A program made the translations under genes and the position numbers. A stretch of DNA of 64,000 nt, taken from Megalobrama amblycephala. Its lineage: Eukaryota > Chordata > Actinopteri > Cypriniformes > Xenocyprididae. Numbering within the stretch: position 1 is the stretch's first letter; the number at the start of each line of letters is the position of its first letter. Below, in pieces: positions 22,051-33,661 of the stretch. The stretch covers positions 19,274,651-19,338,650 of the forward strand of contig NC_063049.1 of the NCBI RefSeq assembly GCF_018812025.1. The letters are read 5' to 3'. Below the pieces are notes generated by a model. It worked only from the letters and a program-made list of their open reading frames with translations. It ran no database searches and had not been told where the DNA came from.

Positions 22051-22090
22051 GAAGAACCGACCTGTACCGACCGGATTTCCACAAAATAAT

Positions 22091-23671
22091 ATGGAGACTT
22101 TCCCCGGCTCCCTGGCTCCAGCTCCTCCAAAGCCTCTCACCCATCTTTCAACCGGCGATCGCCTAATCGGGCTCCTGCAGGTAGGTCGTTCGCTGGAGAG
22201 GTATGTGGAGGAGTTCGTTGAGCTTGCTGCTTTGTCTGACTGGCCTGAAGCATGTTTGATCTCCTTGTTTCTGGATGGACTAGACGACGACACTATCCGT
22301 TTTGGTGAACCCGATTATCGTTTCTCCTTAAGCGAAACTATAAATTCCATTTTATGGTTAAATGACTCCAAATTCGTAGTTGATTGGGTTCAGGATGGGT
22401 GTCTGTCTCTAGTCCATCCAGAAACATGGTTGGCCGGGCCAGTCAGTCAGCCACCGTCTTCCTCCGCATAACCCTCCAGCAAACTCCCTGCCTGTCCTAC
22501 ACGGAACCCACACTCCTCCACTGGGTCCCGAAAGCGGAGGAGGAGGAAGCAAGCCGCTCCAGTCTCTCCAGAGCCCGCTCCAGTCTCTCCAGAGCCCGCT
22601 CCAGTCTCTCCAGAGCCCGCTCCAGTCTCTCCAGAGCCCGCTCCAGTCTCTCCAGAGCCCGCTCCAGTCTCTCCAGAGCCCGCTCCAGTCTCTCCAGAGC
22701 CCGCTCCAGTCTCTCCAGAGCCCGCTCTAGCCCTCTCCAAGCCTGCTGCTGAGCCCTCTCCAGTCTCAGCAACCGAGCCCTCTCCTGTTCCTACGGGCAT
22801 TTTAATTATGTTTGAAGGGATGGACTGGACACCTCTTCCAGCCTCACACAAACCACCCAGTGACGCGGCCTGGTTAATTGACTTCTGGACCGAGCCAGTT
22901 TCTCCAGTCTCCGCCGAGCCTGCATCTCCAGCCTCCGCCGAGCCTGCATCTCCAGTCTCCGCCGAGCCTGCATCTCCAGCCTCCGCCGAGCCTGCATCTC
23001 CAGTCTCCGCCGCCGAGCAAGCAGCGCCGGTCTCCGCCGCCGAGCAAGCAGCGCCGGTCTCCGCCGCCGAGCAAGCAGCGCCAGTCTCAGCCGCCGAGCC
23101 TGAATCCCCACGCTCCTTCGCCGAGCCCTCAGCTCCAGCCGCCGCCGAGCCCTCAGCTCCAGCCGCCGAGCCAGCCGCTCCAGCCGCCGCCGAGCCAGCT
23201 GCTCCTATTATGAACTTTAAGACTGTTTTCCCTCCCTGCCTCCCTCTCCCACCTCCTTCCACTAATGTCCACACTGCACCTCCACCTCAAGCCACCTCAC
23301 CCAGGATTCCACCTCGGCCCGTTGGTCCAGATGCTCCCCCTTGGCTCCAACCTCCCTCATCTCCACCGTGGCCCATCAGTCCACCAGTTCCGCCAGGCTC
23401 CATCCTCCCCCCGGTTCCGCATCAGTCGTTCGTCGGCCTTCCCTCACATCAGGACTGCACTCCTCGGTTTTCACCTCGTCCCTTCGTCCCTCACGCTCCG
23501 TTGGCTTCCTCACTCCCTCCTTTGGTCCCTTTGGTCGGCTGTCGCTCTGGCTCCTCTGCGGCCTTCTGGAGCCCCGCCTGCACCTCGGTCGGCCGAGCCT
23601 GCGGCATCGCCCTGTCCCGCCGGATCCTCACCGCCACCTGGGCTCGTCGGCAATTCGGCTTCGGCTCCTGA
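22091..23671 (+). pseudogene. Gag-like domain plus Pro/Ala/Ser repeat ORF, one in-frame stop
   Basis: From the ATG at 22091 a 126-codon frame contains SLERYVEEFVELAALSDWP, a Gag-type helical motif, and LISLFLDGLDDDTIRF. It stops at TAA 22469-22471, but the same frame stays open from there to 23671. That second part holds eight 21-bp units (about 22556-22723, EPAPVSP heptads), then 24-bp units (EPASPASA-like) and 27-bp units (SAAEQAAPV), then a Pro-rich tail. Either a 5' fragment alone is made, or the stop is a recent lesion of a roughly 526-codon frame. The Pro-rich part may be a spacer or a disordered linker; no function is recognised. Confidence 0.7.
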
Positions 23672-23772
23672 CCCGCCATGGTTCTTGGACCTGCCCTGGA
23701 GACCTCCACTCCAGTCTACTCCTCCCCCTGCTCCGGTTTGAGGTCTCCAGGGCGCCCGCCAGGGGGAGGTAC

Positions 23773-24052
23773 TGTTACAGATCCCTTGTTCCCCTGGACT
23801 CCATTTCCCATGATCCTCCTGTTTCATCACCTGCACTCACTTCCCTCGTCAGCTCCTCATCTTCACTCATCACCTGCACCTGGACTTGATTATCTTCACT
23901 CCCTTTATATGGCACTCACTCCCTGCACTCCTTGTCGGTTCTCTGTTGTGTTAACGTTATGTTTGGTGTTTCCTTGCCCTTGTTTGATTAAAGTTCTATG
24001 TTATTTGTGGAAATCCGTATCAGCCTCATCTCTACACCAGCGTACCGTAACA
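23773..24052 (+). repeat. 3' LTR of the Pro-rich LTR element
   Basis: This copy is colinear with the 5' LTR. The three differences all lie in the first 110 bp. Confidence 0.92.
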
Positions 24053-24202
24053 ATTATAACTTTTTTTTTTTTTTTTCATGTTTGGGTTTCATGTTTATGT
24101 TCTTTCTTTTAAATGCCTAATCATTTCTATTTGATAATTTGTTATTTTCTAAATTTGTTTAGCTTAGTTTTAGTTTAGTGTTTGTTAGGCTGTCTATAAT
24201 TT

Positions 24203-24890
24203 AAAGGGATAGTTCACCAAAAAATGAAAATTATCCCATGATCTACTCACCCTCAAGCCACCCTAGGTGTATATAACTATGTTCTTTCAGACAAACACAA
24301 TCAGAGTTATATTATAAAATATTCTGGCTCTTCCAAGCTTTATAATGGTAGTGAATGGCGCTCCTGATTTTGAAGTCCAAAAAAAGTGCATCCATTCATC
24401 ATAAAAGATATCCACACGGCTCCAGTGGGTTAAAGGATTAGTTCACCCAAAAATGAAATTTCTGTCATTAATTACTCACCCTCATGTCGTTCCATACCCG
24501 TAAGACCTTAGTTCATCTTCAGAACACAAATTAGGATATTTTTGATGAAATCCAAGGGTATCTGATCCACACATAGGCAGCAACATCATTGCACCTTTTG
24601 ACGTACAGAAAGGTAGTTGAAAACATGGTAAATAGTCAACGTGACTGCAGTTCAACCTTAATGTTATGAAGCAATGAGAGTACTTTTTGTGCACAAAAAC
24701 AAAACAAAAATAACGACTTTATTCAACAATTTGAACCGTTGTCATATGTAGTGGACTCCTTGTTTACGTCCGAACACCAACTCAGTATTGGCCGAAGATG
24801 AACACGTGAGCAGCACAACGCATGCATGTGATGCTGACACAGGATCCGGCCAATAATGAGCCGACATTCAGACGTAAACAAGGAAGGATA
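24203..24890. mobile_element. two adjoining partial TTAA-family foldback MITEs
   Basis: Two left arms follow each other: GGGATAGTTCACC at about 24208 and GGATTAGTTCACCC after TTAA 24430-24433. The second resembles the arms of the outer element at 56225-57731 and breaks off near 24890 without its right arm. Confidence 0.6.
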
Positions 24891-26997
24891 TAATAAGCTG
24901 GATTTAGATTGAAATGGTTTAATTAGTTGCCTTATCTCATTGTACATTTAAAACACATCTGTAATTTCAGTCTAGACATTATAATTCAAAATCTATGTTT
25001 TACTGTTTATTACATGAATTTGTCAATGTCTGTGGCTCCTATTTCATTATTCTCCATCTGACAACAAAGAGGCAACCCTCTAATTTTGTGCCATATAGGG
25101 TTTCTGTTTATATTCAATATTGACAGCTTAAAAGCATCAGGCAGGTCTATCTCAACTTGATCTTTTAGTTCAATATACTGGCCGATTGAGAGACTTAGGG
25201 CCCCATTTTAATGATCTAAGCGTATGGTCTAAAGCGCACAGCGCAAGTGCACTTTAGAGTGTGTCTGAATCCACTTTTGCTAGTTTAACGACGGAAAAAA
25301 TGGTTGGCGTGCCCGGTGCATGGTCTAAAAGGTGTGTTTTGGGTGTAACATGCAATAAACCAATCAGTTCTCATCTCCCATTCCCTTTAAAAGCCAGTTA
25401 CGCTCACTCCCTGGTGGATTCGCTATTTACATGGCGGAATTTGCAAGCGGAAAAACTGAACGCTTCTCTAGTACGGATCTGCTCGTGCACAAGGTTAAAG
25501 CACGTGAGCAGACCATCTACGGGGCAAGCTGGATTCCACCAAAGCATTTTTTTCTTTATGCACACAATAATAATCTTTTACATTTGTAATCCTTTATTTT
25601 TAATATTTGGCATGTTTGTGTGCTGCTGCACGTCTCTGTGTGTGTAATAAGCAGAGTGTACGCACATTGTGCACCCGCCTATAGGCGCATATTACTAACG
25701 CACACTTTAAGTAACAAAACAAATATTCTGTTGACTTTAGGTTTTTGCTGGTCAGTGGCGCAGTCTATTTCAATTGCCTCAAAATAGTAATGTGCCAACA
25801 ATACACCATGGGTGCACAAATGCATTTGCTATTTAAACAACGTGGTGCTGAATGTGAAAATGATAACTGCGTCGGGCTGAAACTAGCAAAAAACACCTAT
25901 GACCTATGTTCCTGTCCTGTTTCATGTGTACATGTGTGTTCCATATTGTAGCTTTTTCTTTTCTGCCACTCCATCTATTCATTCTGTTCTCTGCTCTGGA
26001 GTTAAGGAACCTTCAGGTCTCTATTGTCGGAAAGGACATCTGTGATGACTGACTCTCCTGCCGTGTAATGATGCCTGTACCTACTCTCTAACTATATGGA
26101 AGCTGATTGGAGTCCTATGAACATGGAGGGTCAAATCAGAGCTCCATTCATATCACAGCCATAACGCAATTTAAAGGATTTCTCCCCAAACTCAAATCCT
26201 AGTTCTATTTAGATTGAAGGTCCCTGTCACTTCGACTAGATACAGTAGGACCATGAAGACTTTCACTTAGAGAAAACAAGAGATGTTTAAGAGGTAGATT
26301 TGGAAGGAAAAAAAATTGGTTACATTTTTTTCAAGGGTCCACTTTAGACATTCTACTACCTCTAAGTAAATTTGTAACTACATGTCAACTAACTCTCATT
26401 AGAGTATTGGTAGACTGTTAGCAGACTGTTAGGTTAGGGTGACCCAAAAAGGAAAATTCTGTTATTATTTACTCACCCATCATTTCATTCAAAAACTATT
26501 TTCAGTTTCTTATCTTATACTGAACACTAAAGGCTGGAATACACTTACATGTCTTTTAAAATATGAACAGATTTTAAAACACTAGGCATCATACACTTGC
26601 TGACTTTGTGGTTACAGAGAAAAACTGGGCATCATACATACACTACACAAAAGAGGATCAAATGCTACCAGACTTTCAAATTGTTCTGAATACAACAAAC
26701 TCACACAGAAACATGCGCCTCATTGCTAGTAGACGCATGACAGATGAAACAAAGATGGATGTGTAGGAAGTGACCGCAGGTTGCAAAAGTTGCAAAAGAA
26801 AAACAAGAATGGGCTGGTGGACGCAGTCAGTATGTGGTCCAGTATAGGAGTTAGAGGTGAGTGACGTAGTCAGTTGTTTTATCTATGCTGTGGAGTCAAA
26901 TATTGAGGCTAATTTGTTAAGCATGTTCTGTTAATTTACTTTTGTATTGTTATTGTATTTGTGTTGTATGTATTTTATTTTATATCCCTGAAAATTT
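24891..26997. other. gene-free stretch with repeat fragments
   Basis: About 25197-25740 is a GC-richer dispersed-repeat-like block starting GGGCCCCATTTTAATGATC with several GCGCA motifs. About 26440-26650 contains a fragment like the TTAA-family arm and a block starting AAGGCTGGAATACACTTAC. No gene is seen. Confidence 0.4.
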
Positions 26998-27317
26998 TGC
27001 CTTAAAGGCCCCGTTCTTCGTGATCCCATGTTTCAAACTTTAGTTAGTGTGTAATGTTGTTGTTAGAGTATAAATAAAATCTGTAAAATTTTAAAGCTCA
27101 AAGTTCAATGCCAAGCGAGATATTTTATTTAACAGAAGTCGCCTACATCGAACGGCCAGTTTGGACTACATCCCTCTACTTCCTTCTTTAATGACGTCAC
27201 TAAAACAGTTTTTTGACTAACCTCCGCCCACAGGAATACACAAAAAAGGGGGCGTGGTCTTGTTGCGCTCCCACGGAGAAGAGCAAGAGTTGCGTTTGTG
27301 GAGTGTGTTTGTCGCCA

Positions 27318-27544
27318 TGTCGTCGAAACGCTGTTATTTTCATCCCGCAGTCCAATCACCTTTGTTTGGCCTTCCCAGGGACGCTGTACTTAGAGATCAA
27401 TGGTTACAATTTATGTTTAACTCGGTTCCCGAAAATTATAATCCACATGTAAAACTATGTGCAGCACATGCTTACAATAACACTGAGCGCATGCATCTCC
27501 ACGTTATGCTAAGAGGCGTGACCTTTCCGGGCAAGATGCGCTAA
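27318..27544 (+). pseudogene. possible THAP-like zinc-finger fragment from a transposon
   Basis: From the ATG at 27318 a 75-codon frame reads RCYFHPAVQ, LFGLPRDAVLRDQWLQFMF and VKLCAAH. The spacing resembles a THAP domain (Cys, then LF.LP.D...R..W, then Cys...His), which many fish DNA transposons carry. The first Cys pair is incomplete and the frame ends soon after. The surrounding sequence from about 26998 looks like a dispersed repeat. Chance similarity is possible. Confidence 0.35.
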
Positions 27545-27602
27545 GCTGCTGTCGAATCACAACACAGGAACCGCTGGCACAATCAGAACTCGTTAATATA
27601 GA

Positions 27603-28442
27603 GCTGATGATACTCAGCTCTATATTTCTTCGCGCCCTGATGAAACTTACCAATTCACAAAATTAACAGAATGTTTAGCTGATATAAAAAACTGGATGAC
27701 CAGTAATTTCCTACTACTAAATTCAGAAAAAACAGAGATTCTAATTTTTGGACCGAAAACTTCTTCACGTAATAACCTAGAATATTGTCTAACACTTGAT
27801 GGCTGCTCTGTTAAGTCTTCGTCGTCAGCTAGGAACCTGGGTGTGCTCTTTGATACCAATCTTTCATTTGAAGGCCATGTTAGTAGCATCTGTAAAAACA
27901 CATTCTTCCATCTTAAAAATATATCTAAACTACGGCATATGCTCTTAATGAAGAATGCAGAACAGTTAGTTCATGCGTTCATGACCTCGAGGTTAGATTA
28001 CTGTAACGCTCTACTGGGTGGTTGTTCCGCTCGCTTGATAAATAAACTACAGCTCGTACAAAATGCAGCAGCTAGAGTCCTTAGTAGAACTAGGAAGTAT
28101 GACCATATTAGCCCAGTTCTGTCGTCACTGCATTGGCTTCCTGTTAAACATTGTATAGATTTTAAAATCTTGTTAATTACTTACAAAGCACTAAATGGCT
28201 TAGCCCCCCAGTACCTAAGCGAGCTCTTAATGCATTATAGTCCTTCACGTTTATTGCGATCTCAGAATTCAGGCCAGCTGATAATACCTAGAATATCAAA
28301 ATCAACCGCAGGTGGTAGATCCTTCTCCTATTTGGCACCTAAACTGTGGAACAATCTTCCTAGCATTGTTCGGGATGCAGACACACTCTGTCAGTTTAAA
28401 TCTAGACTAAAAACGCATCTCTTTAACCTGGCATACACATAA
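27603..28442 (+). pseudogene. L2 ORF2 C-terminal part
   Basis: The first codons read ADDTQLYIS, the catalytic Asp pair of the reverse transcriptase. They are followed by WMTSNFLLLNSEKTEIL, SRLDYCNALLGG and the LINE-specific end LHWLPVKHCIDFKILLITYK ... GGRSFSYLAPKLWNNLP. About 280 codons are open to the stop at 28440-28442, although the 5' two thirds of the protein are missing. Confidence 0.9.
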
Positions 28443-28779
28443 CACATTATAAATTTATATTTTCAAATCCGTTAAAGGATTATTAGGCTGCATAAATTAG
28501 TTCAGCCGGAACTGGGAACACTTCCTATAACACCAGATGTACTCGTTACATCAGAAAAAGAGTGGCATCTACGCTAATATTAGTCTTTCTGTTTATCCCG
28601 AGGTTTACCGTAGTCAACCGGATTCAGGCCATATCCAGATGAGACCGAGGACCGGCGCCTTGATACGACCACAACGCAGCCCTGAAGTATCAGCCGAGAT
28701 CGAGTCGACTAGATCATCCATTGTGAAGGCCTCATTGACACGACAGCCAGTGCCACAGTTTCCTCAAAATTATAATCAC

Positions 28780-29268
28780 GATTATTAATTATGTTTATTC
28801 TATCAAAAAGAGTAATGTAATTATGGCTATTTTGCAAGTTCTTTACCAACCTACAATTCACCCAAAAGGCCTGTAGGTGGCACAACGACTTAATTTAACC
28901 AACTATGATAACTTCGTTAGATGGTAAATCAAAACAAAACATGGTTTTGGTGAGCGCTTTGTAATATGTATTCACATTAGATTTTAAAGCAACAAAATTC
29001 GTTTGCAATAAGACAAACCAGATTCAAATTGCCCGGCAAATTTGTAAAGCAAAGAAAAATCATTTCTAGCTGATCAACATTATGAAAACTGGTAAAACCT
29101 TTAGGAACTTCAAAAGATAAAACAGCGAAACTCCTAATATTACTTCCAATATTTCCAAATTATGTTCATTTTCATAGAGTGGGCCAATATCGTGACGATT
29201 ATTTAAAATCAATCGGGAGAAGCAGATATCGTTATTGTGATTAAAATACGATTAATCGTGCAGCCCTA
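28780..29268. mobile_element. hAT-type element fragment (right end)
   Basis: The right end reads ACGATTAATCGTGCAGCCCTA, like the end of the element at 60512-62677. AATCACGATTATTAATT-type sequence near 28778 is probably internal. The left terminus is missing. Confidence 0.5.
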
Positions 29269-29658
29269 ATTTAATTTAATTTGACTTGACATTTGATATT
29301 CAACAGTATTCTTGACATTTATTCAACAGTGCTTTTGATCTGCCTGCATTGACACTATTCTTTAAAAGGAAAATTATATACCAATTATCAGTGTAAAGCT
29401 GCTTTGACACAATCTGCATTGTAAAAAGCGCTATATAAATAAGGGTGACTTGACTTGACTTGACATATTTCTGAAGGAGGGACTTCATAGAACAAGGAAG
29501 TCATCAGCCCGTTTTTATGACAGTGGAAACAGCGGTATACAGATAAGTAAATTATGTGAAAAATACTGTGTTTTTTACACGCGAAACATGAACACATTAT
29601 ATTGCAAACTATAAACACAATCAAAGCTTCAAAAAAACACAAACAACGGGACCTTTAA

Positions 29659-30672
29659 AGGGTTAGTTCACCCAAAAATGAAAATTTTGTCATTAATGAC
29701 TCACCCTCATGCCGTTCCAAACCCGTAAGACCTCCGTTCATCTTCGGAACACAGTTTAAGATATTTTAGATTTAGTCCGAGAGCTTTTTGTCCCTCCATT
29801 GAAAATGTATGTACGGTAGACTGTCCATGTCCAGAAAGGTAATAAAAACATCATCAAAGTAGTCCATGTGACATCAGTGGGTTAGTTAGAGTTTTTTGAA
29901 GCATCGAAAATACATTTTGGTCCAAAAATAACAAAAACTACGACTTTATTCAGCATTGTATTCTCTTCCAGAATCCTTTCCATTGAATTGATTCCATTGA
30001 ATTGATTCCATTGAATCCTTTCATCTGTCAGCGTTGGTAATGCACTTTTACATCGCCGTGGTTGTTTTTGGCGATTAGGACATGCACACTTATGCACCAT
30101 TTTAAAAAATATAGCAATACCAAAATACAAACAATGTAGAATAGCTTGAATACAGCGTGCATCTCCCTCAGACTGTAAACGAAGCTCTGGCGCACCAGAT
30201 AACACGTCAGCAGCATCTTACTTCAGCAGCGTCACTGCGGAGTCGTGAACCACACTCCGGAGCAGAAGGGGGCGGTAATGCACCAATAAGCTGGATGCCA
30301 ACGGCCGTAAAACAGGAAAGAAGAAGAAGCGGAGTCGTAAACGCGAATTGACAAAAGACCCGGAAGAGAATACAATGCTGAATAAAGTCGTAGTTTTTGT
30401 TATTTTTGGACCAAAATGTATTTTCGATGCTTCAAAAACTTCTAACTAACCCACTGATGTCACATGGACTACTTTGATGATGTTTTTATTACCTTTCTGG
30501 ACATGGACAGTATACCGTACATACATTTTCAATGGAGGGACAGAAAGCTCTTGGACTAAATCTAAAATATCTTAAACTGTGTTCCGAAGATGAACGGAGG
30601 TCTTACGGGTTTGGAACGACATGAGGGTGAGTCATTAATGACATAATTTTCATTTTTGGGTGAACTAACCCT
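29659..30672. mobile_element. TTAA-flanked long foldback element
   Basis: The left arm (29659 to about 29975) and the right arm (about 30357-30672) are near-perfect reverse complements over about 315 bp. TTAA is at 29655-29658 and 30673-30676. The 380-bp centre contains short tandem repeats of TTGAATTGATTCCA. No coding is seen. Confidence 0.85.
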
Positions 30673-30676
30673 TTAA

Positions 30677-32267
30677 ATCTAGACAAAAAGAAAAGCATAT
30701 GGATTTGTAATGACATGAGGATGAGCACTTTGGATAATAGATTAACAAACCAGAATATGTCTGTTGTTAATAGTCATTTGAACTAGAGAAGTGTTTGAAC
30801 TAGAGTGTAAGTTCTTGTAAATGAGCCAAGCTGATTATAAAAGATGAGCAATTAACACTGTGAACACCCAGCCTTGAACAAAGAGGGAGAAAGCGATGAC
30901 ATGTTCTTCCTTTTAAAGATCAAACCATTTCTGTTTGCTAATTTGTCATTTTCATCTGTGTATCCTGTGGTTTCATTTAAAGGTCTAGCGCACAGACACT
31001 CTAAGCACAAGGACATTACAAACTTCAAAGCTTTACAGTGGTACTAAAGAAAGATTAGTATTCTCTTCACTCATACAATTGGCTGTAAGCAATAGGCTCT
31101 GAATTATGGCCAAGGTTTATGCTCTAGGTAAAACTCAGAACCACATTTATCTTTCATGTTTTGTCAATATGTTCTGATAGAGGAAGGCCAAAACAGATGC
31201 TTGTTAACTGAGCAGAGAATGAAGAGCGTGGAAGAATTTGGCATTCCAATTGATTTGGATGACGAAAAATAGATTGATTTGGCATCAAAATATATTTCAA
31301 GATATATTTCAACTGAGCAAATGAAAACATATCAAAACTGTGGGTTAAATATGTCTGTGTATATTTTCTGTATTATAAGATTGTGTCAATAAGTTGTCTG
31401 AAAGAATTGTCAATAAGGGGTGAAACCCTTGGCCTTATAGAAATGATGAAGTGGAATAATGCATGACTCATGAACTAAATTTATAGCTGAAAAAACAGTC
31501 AGATCACTTCTCAGTATACTGCAGAAATTAAGCTAAATGTGGAATGCATTCAGATTTCACCAGAAAAAAAGTAAATGTTAAATATCTTTTGGGCCTTTGA
31601 ATCGAGGTGGTAATCAATATCGAAGAAAAGGGAAAATTACTCTCTCAATTAATATCGAAGTACATTAGTCTTTTTTTTTTTTCTTTCAAAATCTACTTCC
31701 TCAAACATTTTGTTAAACTCTCAAAGGCCTGAAAGTGTTTCATTTGAGTGGGAGGTGAGAGAGTGGGTTGTTTTCATGAAGCCATCAAAGAGAGTGATTG
31801 GTAAAATAATCCACAATTACAGTGTTTCCATCCTGCAAAACAGAGCAAAAATGAATGCAGTCTTTCAGTGGAGGCAAAAAAGAAATTGGCGTAATGTTGA
31901 AGCCAGCCTTGCTAAAATGTTCCTGACTTGCTTTTTAAATGCTACTGTCTCTGAAGTCTCAATGCAGAACTGGCTGTCAGCCTCTACAGAGTGTGTCAGG
32001 ACTGTTTTTGGTGTGTTTTGTTACCACCTCAGTGCACCATTCTCTTCTGTGACCTCAGGAGTTAGGGTGTCTGGTTCACATTTTTTTTCTTTTTTCACTC
32101 TATTAACCAGACTGGGAAAGCAAATCTGAGAGAAAATCTTGATATTTTGAAACAGAAGCACATGCAGGAGATGTTATTCTATGTATGCCACATGTACTGT
32201 ATGTTGTGTCAGTTTAAAAACAAACAATATTTTTACACCTGAATTATTAAAAATAACTAAACTTCAT
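30677..32267. other. gene-free stretch
   Basis: No gene, RNA or clear terminal repeat is visible. The 139-codon frame at 31710-32129 (+) has no recognisable domain and no splice context, so I did not call it. Confidence 0.4.
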
Positions 32268-32271
32268 TTAA

Positions 32272-33234
32272 AGGTGCCCTAGATTCAAAATTTGAATTTA
32301 CCTTGGCATAGTTGAATAACAAGAGTTCAGTACATGGAAAAGACATACATTGAGTTTCAAACTCCACTGCTTTCTCTTTCTTATATAAATCTCATTTGTT
32401 TAAAAGACTTCCGGAAAACACGTGGATCTCAACATAACACCGACTGTTACGTAACAGACGGGGTGTACGCCCCAATATTTGCATATGCCAGCCCATGTTC
32501 CCAACATTATGAAAGGCATTAGACAAGGGCAGCCAGTAACGTCTGGATCTGCACAGGTGAATCAACAGACTAGGTAAGCAAGAACAACAGCGAAAATGGC
32601 AGATGGAGCAATAATAACTGACATGATCCATGATATCATGATATTTTTAGTGATATTTGTAAATTGTCTTTCTAAATGTTTCGTTAGCATTTTGCTAATG
32701 TACTGTTAAATGAGGTTAAAGTTAACATCGTTTCTTACTGAATTCATGGAGACAAGAGCCGTCGCTATTTTCATTTTTAAACACTTGCAGTCTGTATAAT
32801 TCATAAACACAACTTCATTCTTTATAAATCTCTCCAACAGTGTAGCATTAGCCGTTAGCCACGGAGCACAGCCTCAAACTCATTCAGAATCAAATATAAA
32901 CATCAAAATAAATACTTTACTCACATAATTCGAAGCATGCATACAGCATGCATGACGCACATCTTGTAAAGATCCATTTGAGGGTTATATTAGCTGTGTG
33001 AACTTTGTAAATGTGCTGTAATATAATCGAGAGCTCGTGTGGCAGGGAGCACGCGAATTAAAGGGGTGACGCGCTGAAAAAATCAGTGCATAGTTAATGA
33101 TGCCCCAAAATAGGCAGTTAAAAAAATTAATTTAAAAAAATCTATGTGGTATTTTGAGCTGAAACTTCACAGACACATTCAGGAGACACCTTAGACTTAT
33201 ATTACATCTTGTGAAAAAGCATTCATGAGCACCT
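32272..33234 (+). mobile_element. TTAA-flanked MITE, copy 1 of 3
   Basis: The copy starts AGGTGCCCTAGATTC and ends GAGCACCT, with TTAA at 32268-32271 and 33235-33238. The body matches the copies at 36333 (inverted) and 56667 across its whole length. Short frames starting MADGAIITDM occur but no transposase is present. Confidence 0.85.
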
Positions 33235-33271
33235 TTAATGGTTCTTCAACACATTAGCTTCAACAAAAGGG

Positions 33272-33461
33272 AATAAGGGAATAGTTCACCAAAAATGAAC
33301 ATTTGGTCATCATTTACTAACTTTAATGTTTTTCTTCTGTGGATCTTTCTTGTCATCCTGAAAATGTAATGAACATCAATGCAACACTGAAGAAAGTCAT
33401 ACGAGTTTATAATGAGAATGAGTAAATAAAGACAGAATTTTCATTTTTGTTAGGTTGGCCT

Positions 33462-33492
<31 letters not shown>

Positions 33493-33627
33493 GTGAATTT
33501 TTGTTTTTAATGTTACATTTATAGTTTTCTCACATCAGAATATATACGTTTCTGGGTTCTTAAAGCATTTTGTAAAGAACTAGAGAATAGTAGAAAGGCA
33601 TTTGTGGGTCTTTAAATGGTTAAAAGG

Positions 33628-33658
<31 letters not shown>

Positions 33659-33661
33659 GGG
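33272..33661. repeat. small TTAA-family fragment, T run, and GT/G20 tract
   Basis: About 33272-33450 resembles a small foldback MITE (GGAATAGTTCACC left, TTTTCATTTTTG right). A T run covers 33467-33492. A short GT repeat passes into 20 consecutive G residues (33642-33661), a possible quadruplex or assembly-weak site. Confidence 0.65.

Larger units (their letters stand above)
21771..24052 (+). mobile_element. young non-autonomous LTR retrotransposon with Pro-rich ORF
   Basis: The 2.28-kb element is bounded by two 280-bp LTRs that differ at three positions (about 1 percent), with a perfect 5-bp duplication ATTAT (21766-21770, 24053-24057). A polypurine tract AGGGGGAGGTAC ends at 23772. The interior codes for a Gag-like segment and a long Pro/Ala/Ser region; no protease, RT or integrase is seen. 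The 5-bp duplication suggests a gypsy-type integrase acting in trans. Confidence 0.88.
27603..29464 (+). mobile_element. 5'-truncated L2-type LINE, 3' UTR interrupted
   Basis: The element starts abruptly inside the reverse-transcriptase active site and continues to the end of ORF2 (28442) and a 3' UTR. It ends with AAAGCGCTATATAAATAAG and a (TTGAC)n tail (29445-29464), typical of fish L2 elements. 5' truncation is normal for LINEs. A hAT fragment (28780-29268) lies in the 3' UTR. Confidence 0.8.

Noticed and set aside
22447..23274. 275-codon Gly/Ala/Glu-rich minus-strand frame
   Set aside because: It is the shadow of the tandem repeats whose plus-strand frame continues the Gag-like ORF of the LTR element; its repeats follow from the DNA period and it has no promoter or partner.
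31710..32129. 139-codon plus-strand frame as a gene
   Set aside because: No domain, no splice signals consistent with an exon and composition like the surrounding AT-rich DNA.
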